Positions 46,238 to 56,600 of a stretch of 64,000 nt of DNA are shown here, piece after piece. The stretch is from Nocardioides alpinus (lineage in GTDB: Bacteria; Actinomycetota; Actinomycetes; Propionibacteriales; Nocardioidaceae). The notes under the pieces were generated by a model. That model had not been told where the DNA came from and made no database searches. It saw nothing but the letters and a program-made list of their open reading frames with translations. The position numbers were made by a program, and so were the translations under genes. The stretch is from contig NZ_FOKC01000009.1 in the NCBI RefSeq assembly GCF_900112035.1, positions 1-64,000 on the forward strand. The letters run 5' to 3'. Position 1 is the first letter of the stretch, and the number at the start of each line of letters is the position of its first letter.

Positions 46238-47581
46238 ATGGGCAAGCAAGAGGACTTCGTACTCCGTGCGCTCGAGGAGCGCGACGTCCGGTTCGTCCGG
46301 CTGTGGTTCACCGACGTGCTCGGGTTCCTCAAGAGCGTCAGCGTGGCCCCGGCCGAGCTCGAGAACGCCTTCGACGAGGGCATCGGCTTCGACGGATCGG
46401 CGATCGAGGGCTTCGCCCGCGTCTACGAGTCCGACATGCTCGCGCACCCGGATGCCTCGACCTTCCAGATCCTGCCCTGGCGCGGTGGCGAGGACGGCCC
46501 CGCGACCGCGCGGATGTTCTGCGACATCGTGATGCCCGACGGCAGCCCGTCGTACGCCGACCCGCGGCACGTGCTGAAGCGCACGCTGACGAAGGCGGCC
46601 GACAAGGGCTTCACCTTCTACACCCACCCGGAGATCGAGTTCTACCTGTTCAAGGACGTGCCCGGGAAGGGTGACGAGCCGCAGCCGGTCGACCGCAGCG
46701 GGTTCTTCGACCACACCGCGCAGTCGCGCGGCGCCGACTTCCGCCGCGAGGCGATCACGATGCTCGAGGCGATGGGCATCTCGGTGGAGTTCAGCCACCA
46801 CGAGGGCGGACCCGGCCAGCAGGAGATCGACCTGCGCTACGCCGACGCGCTCACCACGGCGGACAACATCATGACCTTCCGCACGGTCGTCCGCGAGGTG
46901 GCGCTGGGCCAGGGCATCTGGGCCTCCTTCATGCCCAAGCCCTTCACCACCCACCCCGGATCGGGCATGCACACGCACGTGTCGCTCTTCGAGGGCGACC
47001 GCAACGCGTTCTTCGAGGCCGGCGCGCAGTACCAGCTCTCGAAGACCGGCCGGCAGTTCATCGCCGGGATCCTGCGCCACGCGAGCGAGATCAGCGTGGT
47101 GACCAACCAGTGGGTCAACTCCTACAAGCGCCTGCTCGGCGGCGGCGAGGCCCCCTCGTCGATCTGCTGGGGCCACAACAACCGCTCCGCGATGATCCGC
47201 GTGCCGATGTACAAGCCCAACAAGGGCCAGTCGACCCGCATCGAGCTGCGCACCATCGACCCGGCGTGCAACCCCTACCTCGCCTACGCCGTCGTGCTCG
47301 CGGCCGGCATGAAGGGCATCGAGGAGGGCTACGAGCTGCCGCGCGAGGCCGAGGACGACGTCTGGAGCCTCACCGAGCGCGAGCGGAAGTCCCTCGGGAT
47401 CGCCCCGCTGCCCAAGAGCCTGTCGGAGGCCATCGACGTGGCCGAGAGCTCCGAGCTCCTCGCCGAGACGCTCGGCGAGCACGTCTTCGACTTCTTCCTC
47501 CGCAACAAGCGCGCGGAGTGGGAGGAGTACCGCACCCAGGTCTCCGCCTACGAGCGCGACCGGATGCTGCCGGTCCTCTGA
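46238..47581 (+). CDS. glnA: glutamine synthetase, GlnA2-like (type I)
   Basis: A 447-residue glutamine synthetase-fold enzyme. Motifs: GFDGSAIEGFARVYESDM, THPEIEFYLF, GPGQQEIDLRYADAL, the ATP-binding KPFTTHPGSGMHTHVSLF, and NNRSAMIRVP with STRIELRTID. The length (~447) lacks the ~25-residue insertion of the adenylylated GSI-beta type, so it fits actinobacterial GlnA2, which in Streptomyces acts on polyamines. It leads the glnE region as in mycobacteria. ATG 46238 preferred; GTG 46232 is possible. Confidence 0.92.
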   Translation: MGKQEDFVLRALEERDVRFVRLWFTDVLGFLKSVSVAPAELENAFDEGIGFDGSAIEGFARVYESDMLAHPDASTFQILPWRGGEDGPATARMFCDIVMPDGSPSYADPRHVLKRTLTKAADKGFTFYTHPEIEFYLFKDVPGKGDEPQPVDRSGFFDHTAQSRGADFRREAITMLEAMGISVEFSHHEGGPGQQEIDLRYADALTTADNIMTFRTVVREVALGQGIWASFMPKPFTTHPGSGMHTHVSLFEGDRNAFFEAGAQYQLSKTGRQFIAGILRHASEISVVTNQWVNSYKRLLGGGEAPSSICWGHNNRSAMIRVPMYKPNKGQSTRIELRTIDPACNPYLAYAVVLAAGMKGIEEGYELPREAEDDVWSLTERERKSLGIAPLPKSLSEAIDVAESSELLAETLGEHVFDFFLRNKRAEWEEYRTQVSAYERDRMLPVL

Positions 47582-47593
47582 GACCGTCCTGCG

Positions 47594-48478
47594 ATGAGGT
47601 GGCTGCGCGACTGGCTCGGCTGGGCCGCGGCCTGGACGCTGGTCGCGCAGGCGCCGATGTGGGTGTGGGTCGGCCTCGACGTCCTGGAGGAGCGGCGGGA
47701 GCAGACGCTCGACGCCCAGCCGGTGGCCGGGTGGATGGACCCCGTGGCCCTCGGCCCGGCCGTCCTCGTGCCGCTGGCAGCGCTGCTGGCGCTCGTGCCC
47801 CGGACCCGCCGGCTCGGCCTGGCCCTCGGCGGTGTCGGCCTGCTCCTGGCCGCGTGGACCTGGACCGGCTTCGCCGACGGTGACGTGGGTGGCTGGTACG
47901 TCGCGCTCTCGGCGGCCGCCGGTGCCCTGGCCCTCGTCGCTGCAGCCGTCGGTCCCGGGTCGTGGGGCGCCCTCGACGATTGCCGGTCGACCCGCGTCGC
48001 CGGAGCGCTTGCCGGGCTCGTCCTGGCCGCCGCGGGGGCCTTCCTGGCGTGGACGTGCCTGCAGGGCGGCGCCTACTGGCAGTGGAGCGGCCGGCAGCGG
48101 TGGACCTACGGCGCCGGGGTGGTCGCCGGTGCGCTCGTCGTCGTCGCCGGCGCCACGGCCGCGTGGTGGCCGCGCGTCGGTGGTCGCGCGGTCCGCGGCG
48201 CGGTCGCGGTCCTCGTCGGGACGTTGGCGGCTCTGCTGCTCTTCGCGGGCTACATCTTCGTGACCGAGGGCGGGGGCGTGGTCCACCGGTGGGAGGAGAT
48301 CGAGGACCCGTGGAGCTTCGGGACACCGTGCCTCCTCGCCGGCACCGGGCTGCTGGCTGGAGCGGTGGCGGCCGTCCGTCGCCGCGGTGACCTGCTCGCG
48401 CTGTCGGTGGGCGCCGGCGTGGCCATCGGACTGCTCGGCCTCTGGCAGGAGTCGACATGGGGGAGGCTGATGTCGTGA
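47594..48478 (+). CDS. integral membrane protein of unknown function
   Basis: A 294-residue hydrophobic protein with about 7-8 transmembrane helices and no recognised family. Trp-rich loops (WTWTGFADGDVGGWYV). Twelve bp after glnA, and its stop overlaps the next start (GTGA), so it is in the glnA-glnE operon. The Ala/Gly/Val-rich helices suggest a small integral envelope protein; role unknown. Confidence 0.8.
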   Translation: MRWLRDWLGWAAAWTLVAQAPMWVWVGLDVLEERREQTLDAQPVAGWMDPVALGPAVLVPLAALLALVPRTRRLGLALGGVGLLLAAWTWTGFADGDVGGWYVALSAAAGALALVAAAVGPGSWGALDDCRSTRVAGALAGLVLAAAGAFLAWTCLQGGAYWQWSGRQRWTYGAGVVAGALVVVAGATAAWWPRVGGRAVRGAVAVLVGTLAALLLFAGYIFVTEGGGVVHRWEEIEDPWSFGTPCLLAGTGLLAGAVAAVRRRGDLLALSVGAGVAIGLLGLWQESTWGRLMS

Positions 48479-49194
48479 GTCCCCGCATCCTGGTCGTCGA
48501 GCACGAGGAGTCCTGCCCGCCGCACCTCGTCGGAACGTGGCTGGCCGAGGCCGGCTGCACGCTCGAGGTGTGCCGCCCCTACGCCGGCGATGCACTGCCC
48601 GCACTGACGTCGTACGACGGGGTGCTGGTGCTGGGCGGCGAGATGGGGGCCAACGACGACGAGGCGGCTCCGTGGCTCGGGCCGCTGAAGGCGGGCATCC
48701 GCGACGCGGTCGCCGCGGGGACCCCGCTGCTCGGGATCTGCCTGGGCCACCAGCTGGTCGCCGTCGCGCTCGGCGGCGAGGTGTCGCCGAACCCGCACGG
48801 GCAGACCGTCGGGCTGACCGACGTGCTGTGGACCGACGCGGCGAACGACGACGCCTGGGTCCGCGCACACACCGGCGACGAGGTCGCCATCCACTGGAAC
48901 AACGACGTCGTGACGCGCCTGCCCGACGACGCGGTCGTGCTCGCGCGGAGCCCGGGTGGGGAGGTTCAAGTGGCCCGCTTCGCCCCGCGGGCCTGGGGGA
49001 TCCAGGCGCATCCCGAGGTCGACGCGGACGTCGTACGCCACTGGGCGGTGACCGAGCGCGACGAGCACGTCTCGCTGGGCCGGGACCCCGACGCCGTGCT
49101 GGCCGCGATCGAGGAGTCCGGTGCTGCGCTGGTCGACCACTGGCAGCCCCTCACCGCGCGCTTCGCCGCGCTGGCGGGGGACGATCGCCCATGA
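48475..49194 (+). CDS. class I glutamine amidotransferase-like protein
   Basis: A 239-residue GATase domain protein. Nucleophile C89 in GICLGHQL, and the HPEV motif (QAHPEVDADV) with the catalytic His-Glu. GMP-synthase-like subfamily; it has no synthetase domain, so it either donates ammonia to a partner or hydrolyses a gamma-glutamyl compound. GTG 48475 is chosen (GGAGG eight bases before; overlap with upstream stop); ATG 48457 is in frame. Coupled to glnE by ATGA, beside a GlnA2-like enzyme, so gamma-glutamyl-amine metabolism is a fair guess. Confidence 0.88.
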   Translation: MSPRILVVEHEESCPPHLVGTWLAEAGCTLEVCRPYAGDALPALTSYDGVLVLGGEMGANDDEAAPWLGPLKAGIRDAVAAGTPLLGICLGHQLVAVALGGEVSPNPHGQTVGLTDVLWTDAANDDAWVRAHTGDEVAIHWNNDVVTRLPDDAVVLARSPGGEVQVARFAPRAWGIQAHPEVDADVVRHWAVTERDEHVSLGRDPDAVLAAIEESGAALVDHWQPLTARFAALAGDDRP

Positions 49195-52184
49195 ACTCGT
49201 CGGGGAGCTATGTCCGTCTCGGCTTCGTCGACGGCGCCGCCGCCGCACGCGGCATCGAGCGGCTCGGCGCCGCCGGCGCACCGCTGACCGCCAAGCTCGC
49301 CGCGGCCGCCGACCCCGACGCCGCGCTGGAGGGCCTGCTGCGGCTGGCCGAGTCGCTGGACGAGCGTGAGCCGGGCACCGGCGCGGCGATGCTGGTCGAG
49401 GTGGCCGACGACGAGGGCACCGCGATGAGGCTGTGCTGCGTGCTGGGCGCGAGCACCGCCCTGACCCACCACCTGGCGCGACACCCCGACCAGTGGCGCG
49501 AGCTCACCGACCCCACGCTCGGCACGACCCGCCCAGCGGCGTACGCCGTGCGCGAGGCGATGCTGACCGCGGTCGGCGCCGATCCGCACGCCGATCCGCC
49601 CGTCGCCGGCCTGCCGGACGCGGAGGCGGTCGACGCGCTGCGCGTGGAGTACCGCCGGATCCTGCTGCGCCTCGCCTCGCGCGACCTGGCCCACCACGTC
49701 GGCCTCGACGACGCCGCGGCGGAGATCTCCGACCTTGCGGGCGCGACGCTGGAGGCGGCGCTGGCCGTGGCGCGGGCGCGGGTGGGCGAGATCGCCGCCT
49801 CGGCCCGGCTGTCGGTGATCGCGATGGGCAAGTGTGGTGGCCACGAGCTCAACTACATCTCCGACGTCGACGTGGTGTTCGTCTACGAGCCGGCGGTGCT
49901 GGAGTCGGGGGAGCGGGCCGACGACGGCACCGCGCTGCGGGCCGCCACCCAGCTCGCATCACACCTCATGCGGATCTGCTCCGACCCCACCCGCGAGGGC
50001 ACCATCTGGCCGGTCGACGCCAACCTGCGCCCCGAGGGCAGCCAGGGTCCGCTGGTCCGCACCCTCGCCAGCCACCGCGGCTACTACGAGAAGTGGGCCA
50101 AGACCTGGGAGTTCCAGGCGCTGCTCAAGGCGCGACCCGTGGCCGGCGACATGGAGCTGGGCCGCGCCTACCTCGAGATGATCGAGCCGATGGTGTGGAG
50201 CGTCGCCGAGCGCACCGGCTTCGTCACCGACGTGCAGGCCATGCGCCGCCGCGTCATCGACCACATCCCGGCCCACGAGGCCGAGCGCCAGCTCAAGCTC
50301 GGCTCGGGCGGGCTGCGCGACGTCGAGTTCGCCGTCCAGCTCCTCCAGCTCGTCCACGGCCGGGCCGACCCGTCGCTGCGCGAGGGCGCCACGCTGAGCG
50401 CGCTGACCCGGCTCACCGAGGGCGGCTACGTCGGCCGCGAGGACGGCGAGAAGCTCCACGAGGCCTACTCCTTCCTGCGCACCCTCGAGCACCGGATCCA
50501 GCTCCACCAGCTCCGTCGCACCCACGTGGTCCCGGAGGACGAGGCGTCGCTGCGCCGCCTGGGCCGCTCGATCGGGCTCTTCTCCGAGCCGGCCGTGCAG
50601 CTCGACAAGCAGTGGCGCTACCACCGCCGTGAGGTGCGCCGGCTGCACGAGAAGCTCTTCTATCGGCCGCTGCTCGGCGCCGTCGCCAAGCTGCCGGGCA
50701 CCGAGGCGCGGCTCTCGCTGCAGGCCGCGGAGGCCCGGCTCTCCGCCCTCGGGTACGCCGACCCGAAGGCGGCGCTGCGCCACCTCGAGGCGCTGACCAG
50801 CGGGGTCTCGCGCACCTCCGACATCCAGCGGACGCTGCTGCCGGTGCTGCTGGAGTGGTTCGCCGACTCGCCCGACCCCGACGCCGGGCTGTTCGGCTTC
50901 CGGCGGATCAGCGAGAGCCTCGGGCGTACGCCGTGGTACCTGACGATGCTGCGCGACGAGGGCGAGGTCGCCCAGCGCCTGGCCCACGTGCTCGGCACGT
51001 CGCGCTATGCCACCGACCTGCTCGAGCGCGAGCCGCAGGGCGTGAAGATGCTCGGGAACTCGCTGGTCCCGCTCAGCGCCGAGGCCGCGCTCGCCGAGAT
51101 GAAGGCGCTCGTCGAGCGGGCCGAGACGCCGGAGGCTGCGGCCGTCGCGGTGCGAGCCGTACGCCGTCGCGAGCTGTTGCGGATCGCGTGCGGCGAGCTG
51201 GTGGCGGGCACCGACGTCGCGGTCGTCGGGCAGGGCCTCAGCCGGCTCACCGACGCGACGCTGCAGGCCACGCTGGACATCGCCACGGTCTCGGTCCGGC
51301 GCCAGCGCAACCTCAAGACCGCGCCCAGCCGGATCGCGGTGGTGGCGATGGGCCGCTACGGCGGCTTCGAGCTGTCCTACGGCAGTGACGCGGACGTGAT
51401 GTTCGTGCAGGAGCCGGTCGAGGGCGTCGAGGCGCAGGCGGCCGCGTCCTTCGCCCAGGCGGTGGTCTCGGAGGTCCGGCGACTGCTGTCGCTGCCAGCC
51501 AGCGACCCGCCGCTCGAGGTCGACCCCGACCTGCGTCCCGAGGGCAAGAACGGCCCGATGGTGCGCACGGTCGAGTCCTACGCCGCCTACTACGCCAAGT
51601 GGTCGCACGTGTGGGAGTTCCAGGCACTGCTGCGCGCGGACCCGGTGGTGGGCGACGAGGCCCTGCGGCACCGGTTCACCGAGCTCATCGACCCGCTGCG
51701 CTTCCCGGTCGAGGGGATCTCGGAGAGCGACGTCGTCGAGGTGCGCCGGATCAAGGCGCGCGTCGACAACGAGCGGCTGCCCCGCGGCGCCGACCGCCAG
51801 ACCCACCTCAAGCTCGGTCGCGGGGGACTGGCCGACGTCGAGTGGACCGTCCAGCTCCTGCAGATGCGCCACGCCGGCACCCATCGGGGACTGCGCACAC
51901 CGCAGACCCTGCCGGCGCTCGACGCTGCGGTCGAGGCGGACCTGATCGCGGCCTCCGATGCGGAGATGCTGGCCGAGGCGTGGCGGCTGGTGAGCCGGGT
52001 GCGCAACGCGGTGACGCTGGTGCGCGGCAAGCCTGCCGACCAGCTCCCGCGTGACGCCCGCGAGCGGGCGGCGGTGGCGCGGGTGCTGGGGTACCCGGCC
52101 GGCAGCTCGGACCAGATGCTCAACGACTACCTCCGCACCACCCGGCGGGCGCACGCGGTGGTGGAGCGCGTCTTCTGGGAATGA
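49191..52184 (+). CDS. glnE: glutamine synthetase adenylyltransferase / deadenylylase
   Basis: A 997-residue bifunctional regulator that attaches AMP to, and removes it from, glutamine synthetase according to nitrogen status. Two nucleotidyltransferase domains: GKCGGHELNYISDVDVVF (about 210-230) and GRYGGFELSYGSDADVMF (about 720-740), each with the G-G-x(4-10)-D-x-D pattern; PII-responsive helical regions between. Length is normal (mycobacterial GlnE 994). Coupled to the GATase gene by ATGA. Its target GlnA1 is not in this window. Confidence 0.96.
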   Translation: MNSSGSYVRLGFVDGAAAARGIERLGAAGAPLTAKLAAAADPDAALEGLLRLAESLDEREPGTGAAMLVEVADDEGTAMRLCCVLGASTALTHHLARHPDQWRELTDPTLGTTRPAAYAVREAMLTAVGADPHADPPVAGLPDAEAVDALRVEYRRILLRLASRDLAHHVGLDDAAAEISDLAGATLEAALAVARARVGEIAASARLSVIAMGKCGGHELNYISDVDVVFVYEPAVLESGERADDGTALRAATQLASHLMRICSDPTREGTIWPVDANLRPEGSQGPLVRTLASHRGYYEKWAKTWEFQALLKARPVAGDMELGRAYLEMIEPMVWSVAERTGFVTDVQAMRRRVIDHIPAHEAERQLKLGSGGLRDVEFAVQLLQLVHGRADPSLREGATLSALTRLTEGGYVGREDGEKLHEAYSFLRTLEHRIQLHQLRRTHVVPEDEASLRRLGRSIGLFSEPAVQLDKQWRYHRREVRRLHEKLFYRPLLGAVAKLPGTEARLSLQAAEARLSALGYADPKAALRHLEALTSGVSRTSDIQRTLLPVLLEWFADSPDPDAGLFGFRRISESLGRTPWYLTMLRDEGEVAQRLAHVLGTSRYATDLLEREPQGVKMLGNSLVPLSAEAALAEMKALVERAETPEAAAVAVRAVRRRELLRIACGELVAGTDVAVVGQGLSRLTDATLQATLDIATVSVRRQRNLKTAPSRIAVVAMGRYGGFELSYGSDADVMFVQEPVEGVEAQAAASFAQAVVSEVRRLLSLPASDPPLEVDPDLRPEGKNGPMVRTVESYAAYYAKWSHVWEFQALLRADPVVGDEALRHRFTELIDPLRFPVEGISESDVVEVRRIKARVDNERLPRGADRQTHLKLGRGGLADVEWTVQLLQMRHAGTHRGLRTPQTLPALDAAVEADLIAASDAEMLAEAWRLVSRVRNAVTLVRGKPADQLPRDARERAAVARVLGYPAGSSDQMLNDYLRTTRRAHAVVERVFWE

Positions 52185-52242
52185 AGATCAGTGGTTCATT
52201 GTCGCCAAAAGAAGGTATGCTCTTCATGTGAGCAATGTGAAG
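52182..52242 (+). promoter_or_regulatory. satD promoter, leaderless, with TTCA/TGAAG repeats
   Basis: TATGCT at 52216-52221 lies seven bases before the GTG start at 52228, so transcription should begin at or next to the start codon. Around it are inverted copies: TGAAG (52182-52186), TTCAT (52195-52199), CTTCAT (52222-52227) and TGAAG (52238-52242). These could be the binding site of the SatD HTH domain. Confidence 0.45.
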
Positions 52243-52875
52243 AACCAGCCTTCAGTGACGGTGATCGGTGACCTGGTGGGCTCTCGTCGCAGTGCCGACC
52301 GGGCGGCCGTTCATGCGCGGTTCGAGCGAGCCGTCGACGCCATCAACGCGGAGTACGCGCTCCCGGTGCCGCTGCGCATCGGCACCGGTGACGAGTTCCA
52401 GGGCATCTTCGCCAGCATCGGCGCCGCGATCGCGGCGACCCTCCGGCTGCGGCTCGCCCTGCTGCCCGACGTCGACGTGCGGCAGGGGATCGGGTGGGGG
52501 CAGGTGCTCGTGCTCGCGGAGGAACCACGGGTCGAGGACGGTCCGGGCTGGTGGGCCGCGCGGGCCGCGATCGAGACCGTCGAGGCCTACGAGCGCAGGG
52601 CGCCGCTGCGTGCGGTGCGGACGGCGTACGTCCCTGCGCCCGACGAGGCGGGGCCTCCTCCCGCACTGGTCAACGCCACCCTCATGGCACGGGACCAGAT
52701 CGTCTCCGGCCTGTCGGAGCGGTCGATGTCGGTGCTGGATGGTCTGCTGAGGGGCAGGCAGCAGCAGGAGATCGCCGACGAGCTGGGCATCAGCCCGTCA
52801 GCGGTCTCGCAGAGGATCCGCGCGGACGGGATCGGAGTGCTGCTGGCAGGGGATGAACTGGTGCGAGGACTGTGA
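52228..52875 (+). CDS. SatD-like regulator with C-terminal HTH
   Basis: A 215-residue protein of the SatD family. N-terminal domain (about 10-130) has GDLVGSRRS and IGTGDEFQGIF, recalling a nucleotidyl-cyclase/GGDEF-type fold; the C-terminus (about 165-205) is a helix-turn-helix (GRQQQEIADELGISPSAVSQRI). It is likely a transcription regulator that senses a nucleotide or small molecule. The next gene, a membrane protein, is the usual kind of SatD partner. Start GTG 52228 (see promoter); GTG 52237 is a possible later start. Confidence 0.85.
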   Translation: MSNVKNQPSVTVIGDLVGSRRSADRAAVHARFERAVDAINAEYALPVPLRIGTGDEFQGIFASIGAAIAATLRLRLALLPDVDVRQGIGWGQVLVLAEEPRVEDGPGWWAARAAIETVEAYERRAPLRAVRTAYVPAPDEAGPPPALVNATLMARDQIVSGLSERSMSVLDGLLRGRQQQEIADELGISPSAVSQRIRADGIGVLLAGDELVRGL

Positions 52876-52885
52876 GAGGAGGGCC

Positions 52886-53614
52886 ATGAGCTGGCTCGGG
52901 ATCCTGCTGATCGGCTTCGCCGTCACGGACCTGACGCACGCCGTGCGTCGTACGCGCTTCCTGCCTGAGTGCGTCGGTGCACTGGTCGCGTTGTGCGTCG
53001 GGCTGCTCGCCGGTCTGACGTCAGGTCGTGATGTGGGTGCGTTGCTCGTCATCGCCGTGACGGTGCTGCTGTGGGGCCTGACCGTCACGTGGGGCTTCCG
53101 GCACCCGGGGCCCGCGTGGCTGCCTCTGGGTGTCTTCGTGGTTGCCCTCGCCGTCGCGGTGGCGTGCTCGGGGCTGGCGCCGGACGCGGGTGGTCCGCTG
53201 GCGCGCTGGCTGGACTCGGTGACCCTGCCGGTCCTGAGCGACGTGAGCGCCGACCGCTTCCTGCTGATCGCCGGTGCCTTCGGCCTCCAGCTCTCCACCG
53301 GCAACGTGCTCGTCCGGCTGGTCCTCAAGTCGACCGGCACCCTCCACCCGCTCGCCGACGGCGCGATGCCCCCGACCCGTCTCAAGGGCGGCCGCCTGCT
53401 CGGCCCGCTCGAGCGGGTCTTCATCCTCGCGCTCGCCCTCGGCGGCCAGGTGACCGCAGCCAGCGTCGTCGTGGCGGCGAAGGGTCTGCTGCGCTTCCCG
53501 GAGCTGTCGTCGCGGCGGGACCAGGAGCGGATCCACCAGATGACGGAGTACTTCCTCCTCGGGTCGTTCGTGTCGTGGCTCGTGGCTCTGGGGTCGTACG
53601 TGCTGCTGGTGTGA
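52886..53614 (+). CDS. integral membrane protein, SatD partner
   Basis: A 242-residue membrane protein with about 5-6 helices (first at 3-20; C-terminal one about 222-240), loops rich in Arg/Gly, and a motif RQDERIHQMTEYFLLG-like near the end. DUF3307-like by neighbourhood only. Ribosome site GAGGAGGG precedes the ATG at 52886. Probable operon with SatD (10-bp gap). Function unknown. Confidence 0.8.
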   Translation: MSWLGILLIGFAVTDLTHAVRRTRFLPECVGALVALCVGLLAGLTSGRDVGALLVIAVTVLLWGLTVTWGFRHPGPAWLPLGVFVVALAVAVACSGLAPDAGGPLARWLDSVTLPVLSDVSADRFLLIAGAFGLQLSTGNVLVRLVLKSTGTLHPLADGAMPPTRLKGGRLLGPLERVFILALALGGQVTAASVVVAAKGLLRFPELSSRRDQERIHQMTEYFLLGSFVSWLVALGSYVLLV

Positions 53615-53698
53615 GGAAGTGCCCGGGAGCGGACCGCGCAGGGGAACAGGGCGCCCGGCTCGTCGACGTGGCGGCTGGGCCACCCGGGTCCGTGCGTC

Positions 53699-56600
53699 CT
53701 ACCGGGTGACCTGCACGGTCACCACCGACGTCTTCTTCCCCACCGTGACGCCGAAGTTCCACAGCTTGTGGCCGCGGCGATCCTTCGTGAAGACGACGCC
53801 CAGCGCCCAACGGTTCTTGCCGACCTTGACGAAGCGGCGGCCGTCGGTGCGGGGCTTGCCCGGAAACGGCTTGGCGTTGACGTAGGTCGGACGCAGGGTG
53901 CCGGTGAAGACGAGCGTGTACCGGCGACCCGCCTTGACCACGGGGACGCCGTCCCGGTGCTTGGCGCCGGTGATGAGCACCGGCGATCGGCCGACCGTGG
54001 CGGTTGCCTGCGTGGCGTTGCCGGCCCGGTCGACGGCCACCGCGGTGTAGGTCACCTTGTCCCCGCGCGTGGTCCGCATCAGCGTGCACTCGGCGATGCC
54101 CGACATCCGGTCATCGGCCTCGCACCCGATCTTCGGGAGGGTGCCTGCGTAGACGCTGCCGTCGACGACGCCCTTGATCGCGACGGTCGGCGGGGTCTGG
54201 TCGAGCTTCACCGTGGTGCTCGCCGTGGTCGCACCGCCATCGCTGGCAACGACGGTGGCGGTGACGGTCGTGATGCCGTTGCGGGTGACGACCTCGGGCC
54301 CCGGGCAGGTGACCGCTCCGTCGCCCCCGGAGCACACGAACTGCACCGTGACCGGCTGGGAGTACCACCCGAAGGGCGTGATGGCCGTGCTGCTGCTGGC
54401 CACGGCCGTGACCGTCGGGTTGCTGCGAGCGGTGGAACCTGACGAGGCATCGACCTCGCTGGCACCGGTGCCGCCCGAACGCCCGGAGTAGACGGCCGAG
54501 ACCGCCTTCGAGTCACCAGGAGGCAGCACGTAGGCCAGCGTGGCCACGCCGTCGACGATGTCGGCCGTGCCGACCGGCTCGCCACCGACGTAGAAGGTGA
54601 CCGAACCGGTCGCGACGTCGGTGCTCGGTGCCTGCACCGTCACCGTCGCCACCAGCGACGTGGCGCCGACCTTCACGCTGACCGAGGTCCTGGCGGGGGT
54701 GACGGCGATCGTCGAGTCCGCCGCGGTGGCGGAAGCGGCCCAGGTGTTCGGGTTCGCGGGTGCGAAGGTCGCGGCCACGGCGTGGCTTCCGACGTCCATC
54801 AGGGCGCCCGGCAGGGCCACGGTGGTGGCCGCGCTGTCGGCCAGCTCGGTGCGGGCGAAGGGCGTGCCGTCGAGCGAGAACGTCACTGTTCCCGTGCTCG
54901 CGCCGCCCACGGTCGCCGTTGCCGTGGCTGGCTGGCCGTGCACGATGGCCGCCGACGACAGCGACAGCGTGGTGGTGGTCGCCTTGCCGAGCACCGCGAT
55001 GCTGAAGGCCGACGAGGCCGCAGTGGTGTGGTCATCGTCGCCGTCCTGTGTGATGGCCACGGTGCACGAACCCACGCGGGTGAAGGTGATCGGGACGGTC
55101 GCCCGCTGTACGCCGTCGGGCGCGGACGTGTCGACCTCACCGGTGCACGCGGGGTCGAGCCCACCTGTGCCGAGGACGATCTCGATCGGCTCGGAGGACC
55201 TCCCGCCAGTGACGGTCAAGGTGTGAGTGCCGTCGACGACGCCGGTCGAAGGGGTGTCGGAGGTGACGAGGAGCTCCTGCTCGCGCTTGGCGACCTCGAC
55301 GCTGTGGCTGACGGGTGTGGCGCTCGCCCAGTCGTCGTCACCGGCCTGGGTCGCGGTGACGGTGCAGGTGTCCGCGTGCACGAACGTGACCGAGGTGCCG
55401 TCGACCGTGCAGCTGTCGTTGCCGGTGAGCACGAGGGGCGCGGTGCCCGATCCCTTGGTCGTGGACGGGATGTCGTAGGTCCCGCCGACGGTCGGCGAGC
55501 TCGGGTCGAGGGTGAAGGCGACAGCCTGCGTCCCCTTCGCGACCGAGAAGAACTGCTCGGTCGTCGCGTCGGTGTAGTCGGCTCCGCCGAGCTGCGACAC
55601 CGTCACGGTGCAGCTGCCCGGGTGCTGGAGCTCCACCGTCGTGGCGTCGTCGGCCAGGACGCAGGACGCCGCGGCCCCGCCATCGGCGACGAGCACGGGC
55701 GTACCCGATCCGGGCCCGGCAGTGATCGCGGGGACGTAGCTGCCGCCGACCTTCGCCGCGCCGGGCGCGGTGGAGCTGAAGGAGACCGTCCCGGTTGCCT
55801 GGCCGATGGTGATGACCTGCTGGGCCGTGCCGGCGGTGTAGTCGGCGTTGCCCGGCTGCGTCGCGGTGACGGTGCAGGTGCCGACATGCGCGAACGCGAC
55901 GGTGTCGTTCGCGAGGGAGCAAGCGGTCGCGGGGTGGCTCGTCACCGTGATCGTGACCGGCACGCCGGACAACGTGTTGCCGGTGGCGTCCACGTCGTAG
56001 CTGCCGTCGACCTTCGCCGACGCGGGCGCGGCACTGCTGATGGCGACGTCCTGGGCGGCCTTGCCGACCGCGATGCTCTGCTCGTTCTGCGGCGCGGCGT
56101 CGTAGTCGGCGTTGCCGTCCTGGTCGGCGGTGACGACACACGTGCCGGCGTGGTCGAAGGTGACCGTGGTGCCGACGATCGAGCACACGTCAGCGCTCGT
56201 CGGCGCGATCCCGAGCGTGACCGGGCGACCGGAGCCACCGCCGCTCGTGGCCACGTCATAGCTGCCGTCCACACGGGCGTCGGACGGAGGTGGCGACTCG
56301 AAGTTGACCGCCTGCGCGCCCTTGCCGACTGCGACCTGCTGCGTGCGTGCTGCTGCCGCGGAGTAGTCGCTGCTGCCCTCCTGGTCGGCCGTGACCACGC
56401 ACGTCCCGGCGTTGCTGAAGGAGACCGTGGCCGCGTGCTCGCCGAGCGTGGGGGACGTGGTGGTGGTGACTGAGCAGCCCGCACCGGCGGTGAAGGTGAC
56501 CGGCTGGCCGGACGGGCCGCCGGTGGCCGTCACCGTGTACGTGTCACCGTCGACGGTGGCAGAGGTGGGGGCGGTCGAGGTGAAGGCGATTGCCTGTGCG

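Noticed and set aside
45980..48868. Long minus-strand frames over glnA and the membrane protein
   Set aside because: Arg/Ala/Pro-rich shadow of real genes on the other strand; no recognisable domain.
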